Assembly (NCBI RefSeq): GCF_018882215.1
Contig: NZ_JACVOX010000001.1
Span: forward strand, 791,902 to 855,901
Source of the DNA: Polynucleobacter sp. AP-Kaivos-20-H2
Lineage (GTDB): Bacteria > Pseudomonadota > Gammaproteobacteria > Burkholderiales > Burkholderiaceae
Direction: 5' to 3'
Length of the DNA: 64,000 nucleotides
The notes beneath the pieces are model-generated. The model was not told the DNA's origin. It did not search any database and worked only from the letters and a program-made list of their open reading frames with translations. The translations under genes and the position numbers were made by a program. How positions within the stretch are numbered: the stretch's first letter is position 1; every line of letters starts with the position of its first letter. Below are positions 8,751 through 17,490 of this stretch, in pieces.

Positions 8751-10169
8751 ATGAGCTCATCAAATAATTCCTTAGCCAACAAAGCCCAAGCTTGGTCGGC
8801 CCGTTTTGCAGAACCTGTCGACGAACTCGTTCAGCGTTATACCGCCTCTATTGGTTTTGATCAACGCTTTGCCATGGTCGATATTGCCGGCTCCCTAGCC
8901 CATGCCGAGATGCTAGCTACCCAAAAGATCATTAGCAGCCAGGATTTGGCCGATATTCAAAAGGGTATGACTCAAATTAAGAGTGAAATCGAGTCCGGAC
9001 AATTTAATTGGCAATTAGCACTAGAAGATGTGCACCTGAACATTGAGGCACGCTTAACTGCATTGGTAGGCGATGCTGGCAAGCGTTTACATACTGGCCG
9101 CTCACGTAATGACCAAGTAGCAACAGATTTGCGCCTATGGTTGCGTAGCAGCGTTGATGACATTGCAGTCACCCTCAAATCTTTGCGCGTAGCGCTTTTG
9201 GATTTGGCTGAAAAGCATGCTGCCACCATCATGCCTGGTCACACGCATTTGCAAGTTGCGCAACCGATTACATTTGGTCACCACTTGATGGCCTACTTTG
9301 AAATGTTTAGTCGTGATGCTAGTCGCTTGGTAGATTTACGTGCCCGTTTAAATCGCCTACCTTTAGGCGCTGCAGCATTAGCCGGAACCACCTACCCAAT
9401 CGATCGCGAGCAAGTTGCTAAGGCATTAGGGTTTGATGGCATCTGCAATAACTCATTAGACGCTGTATCGGATCGTGATTTTGCGATTGAGTTTTGCGCC
9501 TTTTCATCCATATTGATGATGCACGTGTCGCGCCTGTCTGAAGAATTGATCTTATGGCTGAGCCCCCGCTTTGGCTTTATTGATCTGCCAGACCGCTTCT
9601 GCACTGGTAGCTCAATCATGCCGCAAAAGAAAAATCCGGACGTTCCAGAATTGGCCCGCGGCAAAACTGGTCGCGTTTATGGTGATCTAATTTCTTTGTT
9701 GACTCTCATGAAGGGTCAGCCATTGGCTTACAACAAAGATAATCAAGAAGATAAAGAGCCTCTTTTTGATGCAGTAGATACCGTTCAAGATACCTTGCGT
9801 ATTTTTGCTGACATGGTTCCGCATATTGAAGTTAAAGCTGAAGTGATGAAGAAGGCAGCTGAAGAAGGTTTTGCGACAGCAACCGACTTGGCTGACTACT
9901 TGGTAAAAAAAGGCTTGGCATTCCGCGATGCCCATGAAGCAGTCGCCCACGCTGTTAAGGCTTGCGTAGGTAGAAACTGTATGCTCACTGATCTCAGTCT
10001 TTCTGAGTTGCGCTTTGCATGCGGTTTGGATAACCGCCCCGAACTGATTAGCGATGATGTGTTTGCATTACTCACTGTTGATGGCTCAGTGCAATCACGC
10101 CAACATGCCGGTGGTACCGCCCCAGACCAGGTTCTTGCCGCTATTAAACGAGGTCGCGCAGACCTCTAA
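8751..10169 (+). CDS. argH: Argininosuccinate lyase
   Basis: Splits argininosuccinate into arginine and fumarate, the last step of arginine synthesis. The fumarase/aspartase superfamily signature [12 protein letters not shown] is present with its catalytic serine, as are [27 protein letters not shown] and RDFAIEF. The ATG at 8751 ([19 protein letters not shown]) gives 472 residues, normal for the family; the longer frame from 8616 runs antisense through hemC and is rejected. The TRAP genes start five bases downstream on the same strand, so they are probably cotranscribed. Confidence 0.96.
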   Translation: MSSSNNSLANKAQAWSARFAEPVDELVQRYTASIGFDQRFAMVDIAGSLAHAEMLATQKIISSQDLADIQKGMTQIKSEIESGQFNWQLALEDVHLNIEARLTALVGDAGKRLHTGRSRNDQVATDLRLWLRSSVDDIAVTLKSLRVALLDLAEKHAATIMPGHTHLQVAQPITFGHHLMAYFEMFSRDASRLVDLRARLNRLPLGAAALAGTTYPIDREQVAKALGFDGICNNSLDAVSDRDFAIEFCAFSSILMMHVSRLSEELILWLSPRFGFIDLPDRFCTGSSIMPQKKNPDVPELARGKTGRVYGDLISLLTLMKGQPLAYNKDNQEDKEPLFDAVDTVQDTLRIFADMVPHIEVKAEVMKKAAEEGFATATDLADYLVKKGLAFRDAHEAVAHAVKACVGRNCMLTDLSLSELRFACGLDNRPELISDDVFALLTVDGSVQSRQHAGGTAPDQVLAAIKRGRADL

Positions 10170-10174
10170 AGTGC

Positions 10175-10726
10175 ATGGGGTTTTGGTCCAAACTCTCTGC
10201 AGGGATTGACTACGTAAACCAGCTTCTGGGCAAGGCAGCCAGCATCATGATTTTGTTGTCTTGTATCGTGTCAGCACTCAATGCCCTGCTGCGCTATGGA
10301 TTCGATGTCAGCAATAACTGGCCATTAGAACTTCAATGGTATCTCTTCGCTGCTGCAGTTATGCTCGGCACGTCTTACACACTCAAACGTAATGAACATG
10401 TTCGCGTTGATTTAATTTACTCACAGCTTTCTGATCGCGGGCGCTTGTGGGTTGATCTCTTTGGTTTAATTTTCTTTTTAATGCCAGCCTGCCTCTTATT
10501 TGCTTGGCTCTCTTGGAAAACGCTCTTTTACCCATCATGGTTGGTGATGGAGCATTCTTCAAACTCTGGTGGCTTAGCGCGTTACCCCATTAAGTTTGTA
10601 GTGCCCTTTGGATTTTTTATGCTGAGCCTGCAAGGTGTTTCAGAAATCATTAAGCGTATCGGTGCTTTGCAGGGTAAAACAGCCCTCCCCGCTGAAGACC
10701 TTCATTACGAAAAGCCGATGCAATGA
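10175..10726 (+). CDS. TRAP transporter small permease (DctQ family)
   Basis: Small membrane subunit (183 residues, about four transmembrane helices) of a tripartite ATP-independent periplasmic transporter. Diagnostic features are the ALLRYGFDVSNNWPLELQWYLF segment, which includes the E-x-Q-W motif of larger DctQ proteins, and LKRNEHVRVDLIYSQLSDRGR after the second helix. It starts five bases after argH and its end overlaps the DctM gene by an ATGA junction, so the pair is translationally coupled. The substrate-binding DctP subunit is not encoded next to it on either side, so it must lie elsewhere or be shared. Confidence 0.9.
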   Translation: MGFWSKLSAGIDYVNQLLGKAASIMILLSCIVSALNALLRYGFDVSNNWPLELQWYLFAAAVMLGTSYTLKRNEHVRVDLIYSQLSDRGRLWVDLFGLIFFLMPACLLFAWLSWKTLFYPSWLVMEHSSNSGGLARYPIKFVVPFGFFMLSLQGVSEIIKRIGALQGKTALPAEDLHYEKPMQ

Positions 10727-12255
10727 TTCCATTGGAGTGGATGCCCCCGTTAATGTTTGGTGGACTGATCGTCTTTATGTTGATCGGCTTTCCAGTTGCA
10801 TTCTCTTTAATGGCTGCGGGATTATTTTTCTCAGCTATCGCTATTAGCGAGGGTTTCTTTGGCATCCCATTTTTGCAAGCCATTCCGCAGCGCATCTTTG
10901 GTAGCGTGCTCGCCAATGATCTACTGCTAGCCATTCCCTTCTTTACCTTCATGGGCGCCATCTTAGAGCGTTGTGGTCTTGCAGAAGAAATGCTCGACTC
11001 GATGGGCCAATTGTTTGGGCGCGTCCGTGGCGGCCTTGGTTACTCCGTAATCATCGTTGGATTTATCTTGGGCGCTATCACTGGCACTGTAGCTGCTCAG
11101 GTGATTGCCATGGCGATGATTTCTTTACCGGTGATGATGCGTTACGGCTACAACATGCGCTACGCTACGGGCGTTTTAGCAGCTTCTGGGACTATTACGC
11201 AGTTAGTACCCCCATCGCTGGTATTGATTGTGTTGGCAGACCAACTCAAAACACAAAGCGGCAGTGCAGATGTGGGCAGTATGTATCTCGGCGCATGGGG
11301 TCCATCGCTTTTGCAGATCGCCCTCTTTGCCCTGTATACCTTCTTCCTGAGTCGTGTTCGCCCCGACTATCTACCGCCAGTACCAGAGAGCGCCCTCACA
11401 CTTAAAGGCTGGGCGCTTTGGAAAAAATGTCTCCTGGGGATCATCCCATCAGCGGTCCTGATTTTCCTGGTTCTAGGCACCATCATGACTGGTATTGCCA
11501 CCCCTACTGAATCGGGTGCTATGGGCGCAATGGGAGCCCTACTCTTAGCGTGGCTTCGAAGAGCAAGCATTCTGAATCTCAAAGGACTTATAAAAGAGGC
11601 TTATCAAAACACGATGCGCATTACTGCCATGGTGGTGTTCATCCTCATTGGATCAACTTGCTTCTCTGTCGTCTTTCAGGGGGTGGATGGTGGCTTCTGG
11701 GTTGAGGAACTATTCTCTAATCTTCCTGGTGGTTGGATTGGATTCTTAATCGTTGTGAATTTGTTTGTTTTCTTCTTGGCTTTCTTCTTAGACTTCTTTG
11801 AAATCGCCTTCATCGTTGTGCCGATGTTGGCACCAGTAGCAGTGAAATTACTTTCACCGGTATTGCTCGACTCTATGAATGGCAATCCTCAAGCAGCAGC
11901 TAGCGCAGCTCTAGTGTGGTTTGGAGTCATGCTCTGTGTAAACATGCAAACCTCTTTTATGCATCCGCCTTTTGGCTTTGCCCTCTTCTACCTTAGAGGG
12001 GTTGCGCCCAAAGAGGTGAAGAGTAGTGATATCTACTGGGGCGCACTCCCCTGGGTAGGTCTGCAGTTAGTGATGGTCGTGCTGGTGATGGTATTCCCGG
12101 CCTTAGTAACTACCCTCCTAGATAAGCCTGCTGCCGTGGCTCAAAGCCAAGACTTTAATTTCACCGGTAATGAAGATGGCAAACCAGAAGCGCCCACCAA
12201 TAAAGCAGACGAGGATGCTCCAGTTACGTTTCAGCTGGATAAACCCATTAAGTAA
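10723..12255 (+). CDS. TRAP transporter large permease (DctM family)
   Basis: The ion-coupled transport channel of the TRAP system, 510 residues with about 12-13 hydrophobic helices. Characteristic stretches are IPFFTFMGAILERCGLAEEML, LGAITGTVAAQVIAMAMISLP, GTITQLVPPSLVLIVLADQ and the C-terminal MQTSFMHPPFGFALFYLRG. It is longer than the usual 430-residue DctM and belongs to the 7TMS-long group seen with 2-oxoacid or aromatic-acid transporters. The last 45 residues are a hydrophilic, acidic and proline-rich tail (NFTGNEDGKPEAPTNKADED) with no obvious counterpart in the second DctM (40126-41481). The substrate is unknown. Confidence 0.92.
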   Translation: MIPLEWMPPLMFGGLIVFMLIGFPVAFSLMAAGLFFSAIAISEGFFGIPFLQAIPQRIFGSVLANDLLLAIPFFTFMGAILERCGLAEEMLDSMGQLFGRVRGGLGYSVIIVGFILGAITGTVAAQVIAMAMISLPVMMRYGYNMRYATGVLAASGTITQLVPPSLVLIVLADQLKTQSGSADVGSMYLGAWGPSLLQIALFALYTFFLSRVRPDYLPPVPESALTLKGWALWKKCLLGIIPSAVLIFLVLGTIMTGIATPTESGAMGAMGALLLAWLRRASILNLKGLIKEAYQNTMRITAMVVFILIGSTCFSVVFQGVDGGFWVEELFSNLPGGWIGFLIVVNLFVFFLAFFLDFFEIAFIVVPMLAPVAVKLLSPVLLDSMNGNPQAAASAALVWFGVMLCVNMQTSFMHPPFGFALFYLRGVAPKEVKSSDIYWGALPWVGLQLVMVVLVMVFPALVTTLLDKPAAVAQSQDFNFTGNEDGKPEAPTNKADEDAPVTFQLDKPIK

Positions 12256-12259
12256 GAGC

Positions 12260-12285
12260 TTCCTCCGATTGGAGGAAAAGGTTTT
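12260..12285 (+). terminator. Hairpin terminator after argH-dctQM
   Basis: TTCCTCC and GGAGGAA form a perfect seven-bp stem with a GATT loop, two to four bases after the dctM stop. It is followed by AAAGGTTTTCC, a short and imperfect T-tract. It probably ends the argH-dctQ-dctM transcript, though efficiency is uncertain. Confidence 0.5.
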
Positions 12286-12347
12286 CCCCAAATTTGTGCC
12301 AAGAATGGGTCTTTTTCATAAAAATCCATTACGCTAGGGAAAATTTA

Positions 12348-13616
12348 ATGGGTTTAAAAATGAACTTTCTCTTTTTGGTGCGCAGAGCACTTCCTGCTAT
12401 TACCCTATCCGCAGCTCTTAGCGGCTGCGGTTCAACTACAGCACCTGACTTTAGCCAGATGTCAGCAAAGTACGCCAATATTCTGGAGCAATACCAGATC
12501 AATATGATCTTCCAGAATATCCTACGTTCTTCCGAAAATCGTCCCGTTAGCTTTTTAGATATGCCAAATATCAATGGCTCGGGATCCATTACAACCACAC
12601 CATATGCGAGCGCATTCTTTACGGGCGGCATCCTTCCATACAATGCATCCTACCTTCCAATTAATGGTGGCTTAAATAGTATTACACCCGGAGTTTCGCT
12701 GTCCGTTGGCAATAGTTTTAACTTCACCCAATCCTCTCTCGATAACGCAGTGTTTTGGAAGGGTTATCTCAATGAGCTTCCGATAGAAAATGTGAAGTAC
12801 TTTGAACACAATCACATTCCAAAAGAGGTTCTCTTGAGCTTGGTGGTTGATGAAATTGAAATCACTAAGCCCAATGGTGAGTCACTCACGCTGATAAATA
12901 ATCCCTTGAGACCTGACCATGAAGAATTCCAGAAACACCTTTACAAGCTTATTGCATATGGTCTTGGAGCTTATTTAATAGATACCTCGCAAAAAATTGG
13001 GCCACCCCTGAGCGTTTCTCATTTGAAGTCTACTTTTGGCGACAACGCTTTCGAAGCGATGAAAGAATCGGGGATCGTATTGAAAAAAGTGGGCAGTTCA
13101 TCCGAACTCAAATTTCAGCCAATACAGGTATCTAAAAAATATAAACTTTGTATCAATACAAATAAATATGAAAATTTTGTTCGTCAAGAGTATGGTGATA
13201 GCATCTTTTGTCAAGAAACCCTTGCACAAGAGATCGGCAAGCCAAGCGTAGAGAAAAAATCGCAGCCTAAGCTCAATATTCGTATTCGCTCAACGAATAA
13301 TATTTTTGAATATTTAGGGCAAGTAGTAAAAGCTCAACTGGCCGAAAAGCCTTACATGGTGACCTTGCCACCAACCGCGACAACATTCAATAGCAATACA
13401 AGCAAATTCAATCAATATGCTCTTTTTGTAGTGAATAAAAATCAATCGACTCCAAGGCCTTTTTCAAATATCGAAGGCTTGGATGGTAATCTCTACAGCA
13501 TCCCAAGTGAAAATAACGGCTACTCACCCCTAGCCATTAAATTGCTCTCGCAATTTATGTCACTACAGAAGATTCCAGGAAGTATTCCGGCATCACCATC
13601 AGTCTTACTGAAATAA
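12348..13616 (+). CDS. Putative lipoprotein of unknown function
   Basis: I do not recognise this family. The open frame begins at 12294, but ATG at 12348 follows an AGGG at a good distance and starts a clear lipoprotein signal: two basic residues, a hydrophobic helix and the lipobox ALSGC with Cys27 as the lipidated residue. The mature part (about 395 residues) has no further helices. It contains asparagine- and serine-rich stretches, two cysteines near the middle that could pair, and a predicted mix of strands and loops. Its AT-rich codon use in the second half differs from argH and dctM. It stands alone, between the dctM terminator and a perfect 34-bp palindrome, which may mean it was acquired separately. 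It may be an outer-membrane or secretion-associated lipoprotein, but nothing shows its role. Confidence 0.6.
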   Translation: MGLKMNFLFLVRRALPAITLSAALSGCGSTTAPDFSQMSAKYANILEQYQINMIFQNILRSSENRPVSFLDMPNINGSGSITTTPYASAFFTGGILPYNASYLPINGGLNSITPGVSLSVGNSFNFTQSSLDNAVFWKGYLNELPIENVKYFEHNHIPKEVLLSLVVDEIEITKPNGESLTLINNPLRPDHEEFQKHLYKLIAYGLGAYLIDTSQKIGPPLSVSHLKSTFGDNAFEAMKESGIVLKKVGSSSELKFQPIQVSKKYKLCINTNKYENFVRQEYGDSIFCQETLAQEIGKPSVEKKSQPKLNIRIRSTNNIFEYLGQVVKAQLAEKPYMVTLPPTATTFNSNTSKFNQYALFVVNKNQSTPRPFSNIEGLDGNLYSIPSENNGYSPLAIKLLSQFMSLQKIPGSIPASPSVLLK

Positions 13617-13631
13617 AAAACCATGCAGCAG

Positions 13632-13665
13632 CAATCAATCTGGCCCCTAGGGGCCAGATTGATTG
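13632..13665. terminator. Perfect 34-bp palindrome between convergent genes
   Basis: A perfect dyad of two 17-base arms (left arm CAATCAATCTGGCCCCT) centred between 13648 and 13649. It can fold into a stem of about 15 bp with a four-base loop in RNA from either strand. It lies between the stop of the lipoprotein gene (13616) and the stop of yoeB (13678), which converge, so a bidirectional transcription stop is the simplest reading. There is no immediate T-tract on either side, only a run of six A starting 16 bases left, so a protein-binding site cannot be excluded. Confidence 0.5.
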
Positions 13666-13677
13666 AAGAGTCATGCA

Positions 13678-13941
13678 TTACTCGTAGTGGTAACGGCAGG
13701 CAATAATAACCAGCTGATCTTTTTCGATGGCATACACCAGACGATGAACATCATCAATTCTTCTGGACCAAAATCCTGACAGACTCTCTCTAAGCTCTTC
13801 CGGCTTTCCGATCCCCTCTTTGGGATTTCTCAAGGATTCTTTGATTAAAGAGTTAATACGCTTCAAGGTTTTCTTATCCTGCCCCTGCCAATAAACGTAG
13901 TCAACCCATGCTGCATTTGTCCACACCAGCCTACTGAGCAT
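13678..13941 (-). CDS. yoeB: YoeB-type toxin (mRNA interferase, Txe/YoeB family)
   Basis: Ribosome-dependent endoribonuclease of a type II toxin-antitoxin module. The 87 residues align along their length with E. coli YoeB: WxxAWxDYxYWQGQDKKTLKRIN, IKE..RNPKEGIGKPE, then LSGFWSRRIDDVHRLVYAI and the terminal IIACRYHYE. The catalytic residues expected from YoeB (Glu46, Arg65, His83, Tyr84) all have counterparts (GKPEEL, FWSRR, CRYHYE), so the toxin appears intact. Its start overlaps the antitoxin gene by 11 bases. Confidence 0.95.
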   Translation of the reverse strand: MLSRLVWTNAAWVDYVYWQGQDKKTLKRINSLIKESLRNPKEGIGKPEELRESLSGFWSRRIDDVHRLVYAIEKDQLVIIACRYHYE

Positions 13942-14188
13942 CCACCAGAGCCTTTGCTTTGGTCTGTCCTTTGCGATATTGCGCCAACGATTTCTCCAAA
14001 TGCTTTACGTTAGCCGGAGATTTTAATAAATGGAATGTTTCCATCATGCTGTTATAGGTATTCAAAGACATGACTACAGCATCCTCCGCATCTCTGCGTG
14101 AGATCACAGCAACATCACAATCAGCCACTACCTGATCAATGACTTGTTTAAATTGATTTCTAGCATCGGAAAAATTAATAACTCTCAT
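13931..14188 (-). CDS. yefM: YefM-type antitoxin (Phd/YefM family)
   Basis: Neutralises YoeB and, with it, represses its own promoter. The Phd/YefM N-terminal DNA-binding fold is plain: MRVINFSDARNQFKQVIDQV, followed by AVISRRDAEDAVVMSLNTYNSMMET, and a charged C-terminal toxin-wrapping tail. ATG at 14188 gives 85 residues; the longer frame from a TTG at 14221 would run through the operator and is rejected. The gene is preceded by paired TGTACA-like hexamers, the known YefM-YoeB operator, and is insulated from the upstream decarboxylase by a terminator. Confidence 0.94.
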   Translation of the reverse strand: MRVINFSDARNQFKQVIDQVVADCDVAVISRRDAEDAVVMSLNTYNSMMETFHLLKSPANVKHLEKSLAQYRKGQTKAKALVDAQ

Positions 14189-14202
14189 GGCAGCCTTTGA
14201 CT

Positions 14203-14221
14203 TGTTCAATTTATTGTACAA
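14203..14221 (-). promoter_or_regulatory. YefM-YoeB operator (paired TGTACA-type hexamers)
   Basis: TTGTACAA at 14214-14221 contains a perfect TGTACA core. A second hexamer, TGTTCA at 14203-14208, differs by one base. Their centres are exactly 12 bases apart, and they end 15 bases before the antitoxin ATG. Paired TGTACA motifs at this spacing are the established operator of E. coli YefM-YoeB, so autoregulation is expected here. Confidence 0.75.
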
Positions 14222-14251
14222 GTATAAAGACTAACCAAATATAGCGCAAGT

Positions 14252-14273
14252 AAAAAACCCCGCTTTAGCGGGG
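14252..14273 (-). terminator. Intrinsic terminator of the decarboxylase gene
   Basis: CCCCGC and GCGGGG pair with a four-base loop at 14258-14273. On the minus strand the stem is followed by six T (14257-14252). It lies 27 bases after the decarboxylase stop codon and separates that transcript from yefM-yoeB on the same strand. Confidence 0.9.
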
Positions 14274-14299
14274 CTTTAGGGTACAAAAAGTGAGGTGGA

Positions 14300-16567
14300 T
14301 CAAAGCGTTATGTCGCGCTCTTGCCTGACACAGTCAACGTAATACTCGCTCTTGCCATCGATGCTGGCTTTAACGAGTCCATGGATATCCGTCTCAAATC
14401 CAGGGAACCTCTCATTAAAGTCTCGAGCAAAGTAGAGGTAGTCAATAATGCGTTTGTTAAAGCGCTCGCCCGGAATTAGCAATGGAATACCTGGAGGATA
14501 GGGAGTAACTAACATGGCTGTTACGCGACCCTCTAATTGATCCAGTGGTACACGATCTACTTCTTTATGAGCCATCTTAGCCCAAGCTTCTGAAGGCATC
14601 ATGGCCGGAACCATATCTGAGGTGTACATCTCAGTGGTCATACGAGCGACATCACGACCCTTATAGAACTCATGAATTTGCTGGCAAATATCTTTCAAGC
14701 CAACACGCTCGTAGCGTGGGTGCTTAGCCACAAACTCGGGCAATACTTTCCACAAAGGTGCATTTTTATCAAAGTGATCCTTGAACTGCTGTAACTCTGT
14801 TACGAGCGTGTTCCAACGCCCCTTGGTAATACCGATCGTGAACATGATGAAGAATGAGTAGAGACCGCACTTCTCCACGATCACGCCATGCTCAGCAAGA
14901 TACTTGGTCACGATGCTCGCCGGAATACCCATAGAGCCAAAGTTGCCCTCAATATCTAAACCAGGCGTAACTACTGTCGCCTTAATAGGGTCGAGCATAT
15001 TGAAGTCTTTAGCCAATTTACCAAAGTCATGCCAAGCAGCAGAGGGTTCTAGAATCCAATCTGAGCGCTCGCCAATACCCTCTTCCGCTAAATGATCTGG
15101 GCCCCAGACCTTGAACCACCAGTCAGCCCCAAACTTATCATCCACCTCACGCATGGCGCGGCGGAAGTCCATTGCTTCAGCAATCGATTCTTCAACCAAA
15201 GTTGTGCCGCCAGGAGACTCCATCATGGCCGCAGAAACGTCGCATGAAGCAATGATGGCGTACTGCGGGCTAGTAGAGGTATGCATCAAATAGGCTTCAT
15301 TGAAGCAATCACGATCCAGCTTAGTATCTTCAGCATCCTGCACTAATACCTGTGATGCTTGAGATAAGCCAGCTAGCAACTTGTGAGTTGATTGAGTTGC
15401 AAACATCAAACTCTTCTTGGTGCGCTTACGATCTGAACCAATGGCATGCATGTCTTTATAGAAGGGATGGAATGCTGCGTGTGGCAACCAAGCTTCATCA
15501 AAATGCAATGAATCTACTTTGCCATCTAGCATCTCTTTAATCATTTCAACGTTGTAGACAATACCGTCATAAGTACTTTGGGTCAGCGTCATGACGCGAG
15601 GCACTACATTCTTATCCTTGATGAACGGATTGGCATCAATTTTCTTCTGGATGTTTTTCCATTCGAACTCTTCCTTCGGAATTGGGCCAATAATGCCCAA
15701 GTGATTACGAGTAGGCATCAAGAAGATGGGAATCGCGCCCATCATGGTGATCGAATGAATCACGGACTTATGGCAATTGCGGTCAACCAAGACAACGTCA
15801 CCAGGCGCAACCGTAGAGTGCCAAACAATCTTGTTGGAAGTCGATGTGCCATTGGTAACGAAGAACAAATGGTCGGCATTGAAGATGCGTGCGGCATTAC
15901 GCTCGCTCTGCAGCACTGGGCCTGTATGGTCCAGAAGCTGACCCAATTCTTCCACGGCGTTACAGACGTCAGCACGGAGCATATTCTCACCAAAGAATTG
16001 GTGGAACATTCTACCTACTGGGCTCTTTAAGAAAGCAACGCCGCCAGAGTGGCCTGGGCAATGCCAAGAATAGGAACCTTCAGAAGCGTAGTTAGTTAAC
16101 GCACGGAAGAATGGGGGCGCTAATGAATCTAAATACACCTTGGCTTCTCGAATGATATGACGTGCCACGAATTCTGGGGTGTCTTCATTCATATGAATGA
16201 AACCGTGCAACTCGCGCAAGATGTCATTGGGCATATGACGAGAGGTGCGTGTCTCACCGTACAAGAAGATGGGAATATCTTCGTTACGTTTACGCACTTC
16301 AGTGATGAAAGCACGCAAGTTATTTAAGGCTGGAAGATCATTATCTTCTGAGTCAGAGTCAAACTCCTCATCATCAATCGAGACGATGAATGAGGATGCA
16401 CGAGAAGCTTGCTGAGCAAACGAAGTCAGGTCACCATAGCTAGTTAAACCAATAACTTCCATGCCCTCATTCTCGATCGCCTCGGCGAGGTCACGAATTC
16501 CCGAACCCGAAATATTTTCGGAGCGGAAGTCTTCATCAATAATGATGATTGGAAAACGAAATTTCAT
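14300..16567 (-). CDS. Orn/Lys/Arg decarboxylase, biodegradative arginine decarboxylase-like
   Basis: A PLP-dependent fold-I decarboxylase of the large inducible class: an N-terminal response-regulator-like wing domain (residues 1-140), then the catalytic core with WHCPGHSGG (168-176), VDRNCHKSVIHS, HFDEAW (355-360) and the PLP-binding lysine 396 in ATQSTHKLLAGLSQAS. The C-terminal domain ends near GKSEYYVDCV. Its 755 residues equal E. coli AdiA, and VDRNCHKS, PTRN..GIIGPI and the segment after the lysine resemble AdiA more than CadA or SpeC, so arginine to agmatine plus CO2 is the best guess. The substrate remains uncertain because betaproteobacterial members are annotated broadly. It overlaps the upstream potassium-channel gene by ATGA. 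Confidence 0.88.
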   Translation of the reverse strand: MKFRFPIIIIDEDFRSENISGSGIRDLAEAIENEGMEVIGLTSYGDLTSFAQQASRASSFIVSIDDEEFDSDSEDNDLPALNNLRAFITEVRKRNEDIPIFLYGETRTSRHMPNDILRELHGFIHMNEDTPEFVARHIIREAKVYLDSLAPPFFRALTNYASEGSYSWHCPGHSGGVAFLKSPVGRMFHQFFGENMLRADVCNAVEELGQLLDHTGPVLQSERNAARIFNADHLFFVTNGTSTSNKIVWHSTVAPGDVVLVDRNCHKSVIHSITMMGAIPIFLMPTRNHLGIIGPIPKEEFEWKNIQKKIDANPFIKDKNVVPRVMTLTQSTYDGIVYNVEMIKEMLDGKVDSLHFDEAWLPHAAFHPFYKDMHAIGSDRKRTKKSLMFATQSTHKLLAGLSQASQVLVQDAEDTKLDRDCFNEAYLMHTSTSPQYAIIASCDVSAAMMESPGGTTLVEESIAEAMDFRRAMREVDDKFGADWWFKVWGPDHLAEEGIGERSDWILEPSAAWHDFGKLAKDFNMLDPIKATVVTPGLDIEGNFGSMGIPASIVTKYLAEHGVIVEKCGLYSFFIMFTIGITKGRWNTLVTELQQFKDHFDKNAPLWKVLPEFVAKHPRYERVGLKDICQQIHEFYKGRDVARMTTEMYTSDMVPAMMPSEAWAKMAHKEVDRVPLDQLEGRVTAMLVTPYPPGIPLLIPGERFNKRIIDYLYFARDFNERFPGFETDIHGLVKASIDGKSEYYVDCVRQERDITL

Positions 16568-17478
16568 AAAAACTCCCCTACTAATTTATCCGAGACATTC
16601 GGAACCCACTTCTCAAAGTTGGCTAGATCTATTATCCGACTGCCATCTGACGAAACCGTGACTATATCGACAAAAGTCGCATTTTGCTGCACATCTCTTG
16701 GTAAGTAAACATGGCGAGCATAGACTTGATTGGCCAAGCTCTCGTGATACCCCGTAAAGGTAATTAAAAGGTGCCAATGGCCATTCAGTTCGGCTTTACC
16801 CAAAAAATCTTTTAGTGGGCTTGAATCATCCACACTATGCATCGCCGTCCAGGTCAAGGAAAAGACCGGGCTCTCGGAGCGATGAAGCTGCAACTCAACG
16901 GATCGACGATAGCGCTCACCCTCGCTTGTCATGCTTTCTGCAATGAGCCATAACCGTAACTGCGCCTCCACAATATGGGAGCTGCGATCATTGGCTACGC
17001 GGAACTTCAATGTCTTGATACCGTCATGATTGCCAACTACAGCTACTTTAGAGAAACGTATGCCTGCGGTAGGCCTAGTAAAACGCGCAAAGGCCAGACC
17101 CGTAGTTAATGCGGAGTACACAATTCCAAAGAACGCCTCAAAAGTCACAATCGCATTAGGCCAACTACCGGTAGGCGTCATTCGACCATAACCAATGGTT
17201 GCCATCGTTTGCACACTAAAGAAAAAGACATCCAACAATGAGCCTGGTCGGGCATTAGTTATGGCGCCGTCTCCACATGCGATATACGCAAAAGCAAATA
17301 AAAGGTTTGTGCCAAGATATACAAAGACAACTAGCAACATAAAGCTAGTCCAGGTGGTACCTAGCAGCCAATGGTAGAAATTATTCTCTGGGCGCGCCAT
17401 TTCTGAGCGCGAGAGTGTGGCGCGATATTCTTCTAGATTAATCCGCGATGGACGGCGATTAAATAGAAATTTACGCAC
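16564..17478 (-). CDS. Inward-rectifier type potassium channel (KirBac family)
   Basis: An inner-membrane tetrameric K+ channel. Two transmembrane helices (about 45-68 and 108-133) flank a pore loop with the selectivity filter TIGYG (residues 94-98). The second helix is followed by ARFTRPTAGIRFSKVAVV, the hallmark of prokaryotic Kir channels, and a C-terminal beta-rich cytoplasmic domain of about 165 residues. The residue after the filter is Arg (GYGRM), where KirBac1.1 and many K+ channels have Asp. The start is GTG at 17478 with no clear Shine-Dalgarno; an ATG 27 residues in would remove part of the slide-helix region. It is translationally coupled to the decarboxylase and starts 12 bases after dcd on the same strand. 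Confidence 0.93.
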   Translation of the reverse strand: MRKFLFNRRPSRINLEEYRATLSRSEMARPENNFYHWLLGTTWTSFMLLVVFVYLGTNLLFAFAYIACGDGAITNARPGSLLDVFFFSVQTMATIGYGRMTPTGSWPNAIVTFEAFFGIVYSALTTGLAFARFTRPTAGIRFSKVAVVGNHDGIKTLKFRVANDRSSHIVEAQLRLWLIAESMTSEGERYRRSVELQLHRSESPVFSLTWTAMHSVDDSSPLKDFLGKAELNGHWHLLITFTGYHESLANQVYARHVYLPRDVQQNATFVDIVTVSSDGSRIIDLANFEKWVPNVSDKLVGEFL

Positions 17479-17490
17479 TGCCGTAATGGC

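Noticed and set aside
14189-14221. Antitoxin starting at TTG 14221
   Set aside because: This would place the operator inside the coding region; the ATG at 14188 begins the conserved YefM domain.
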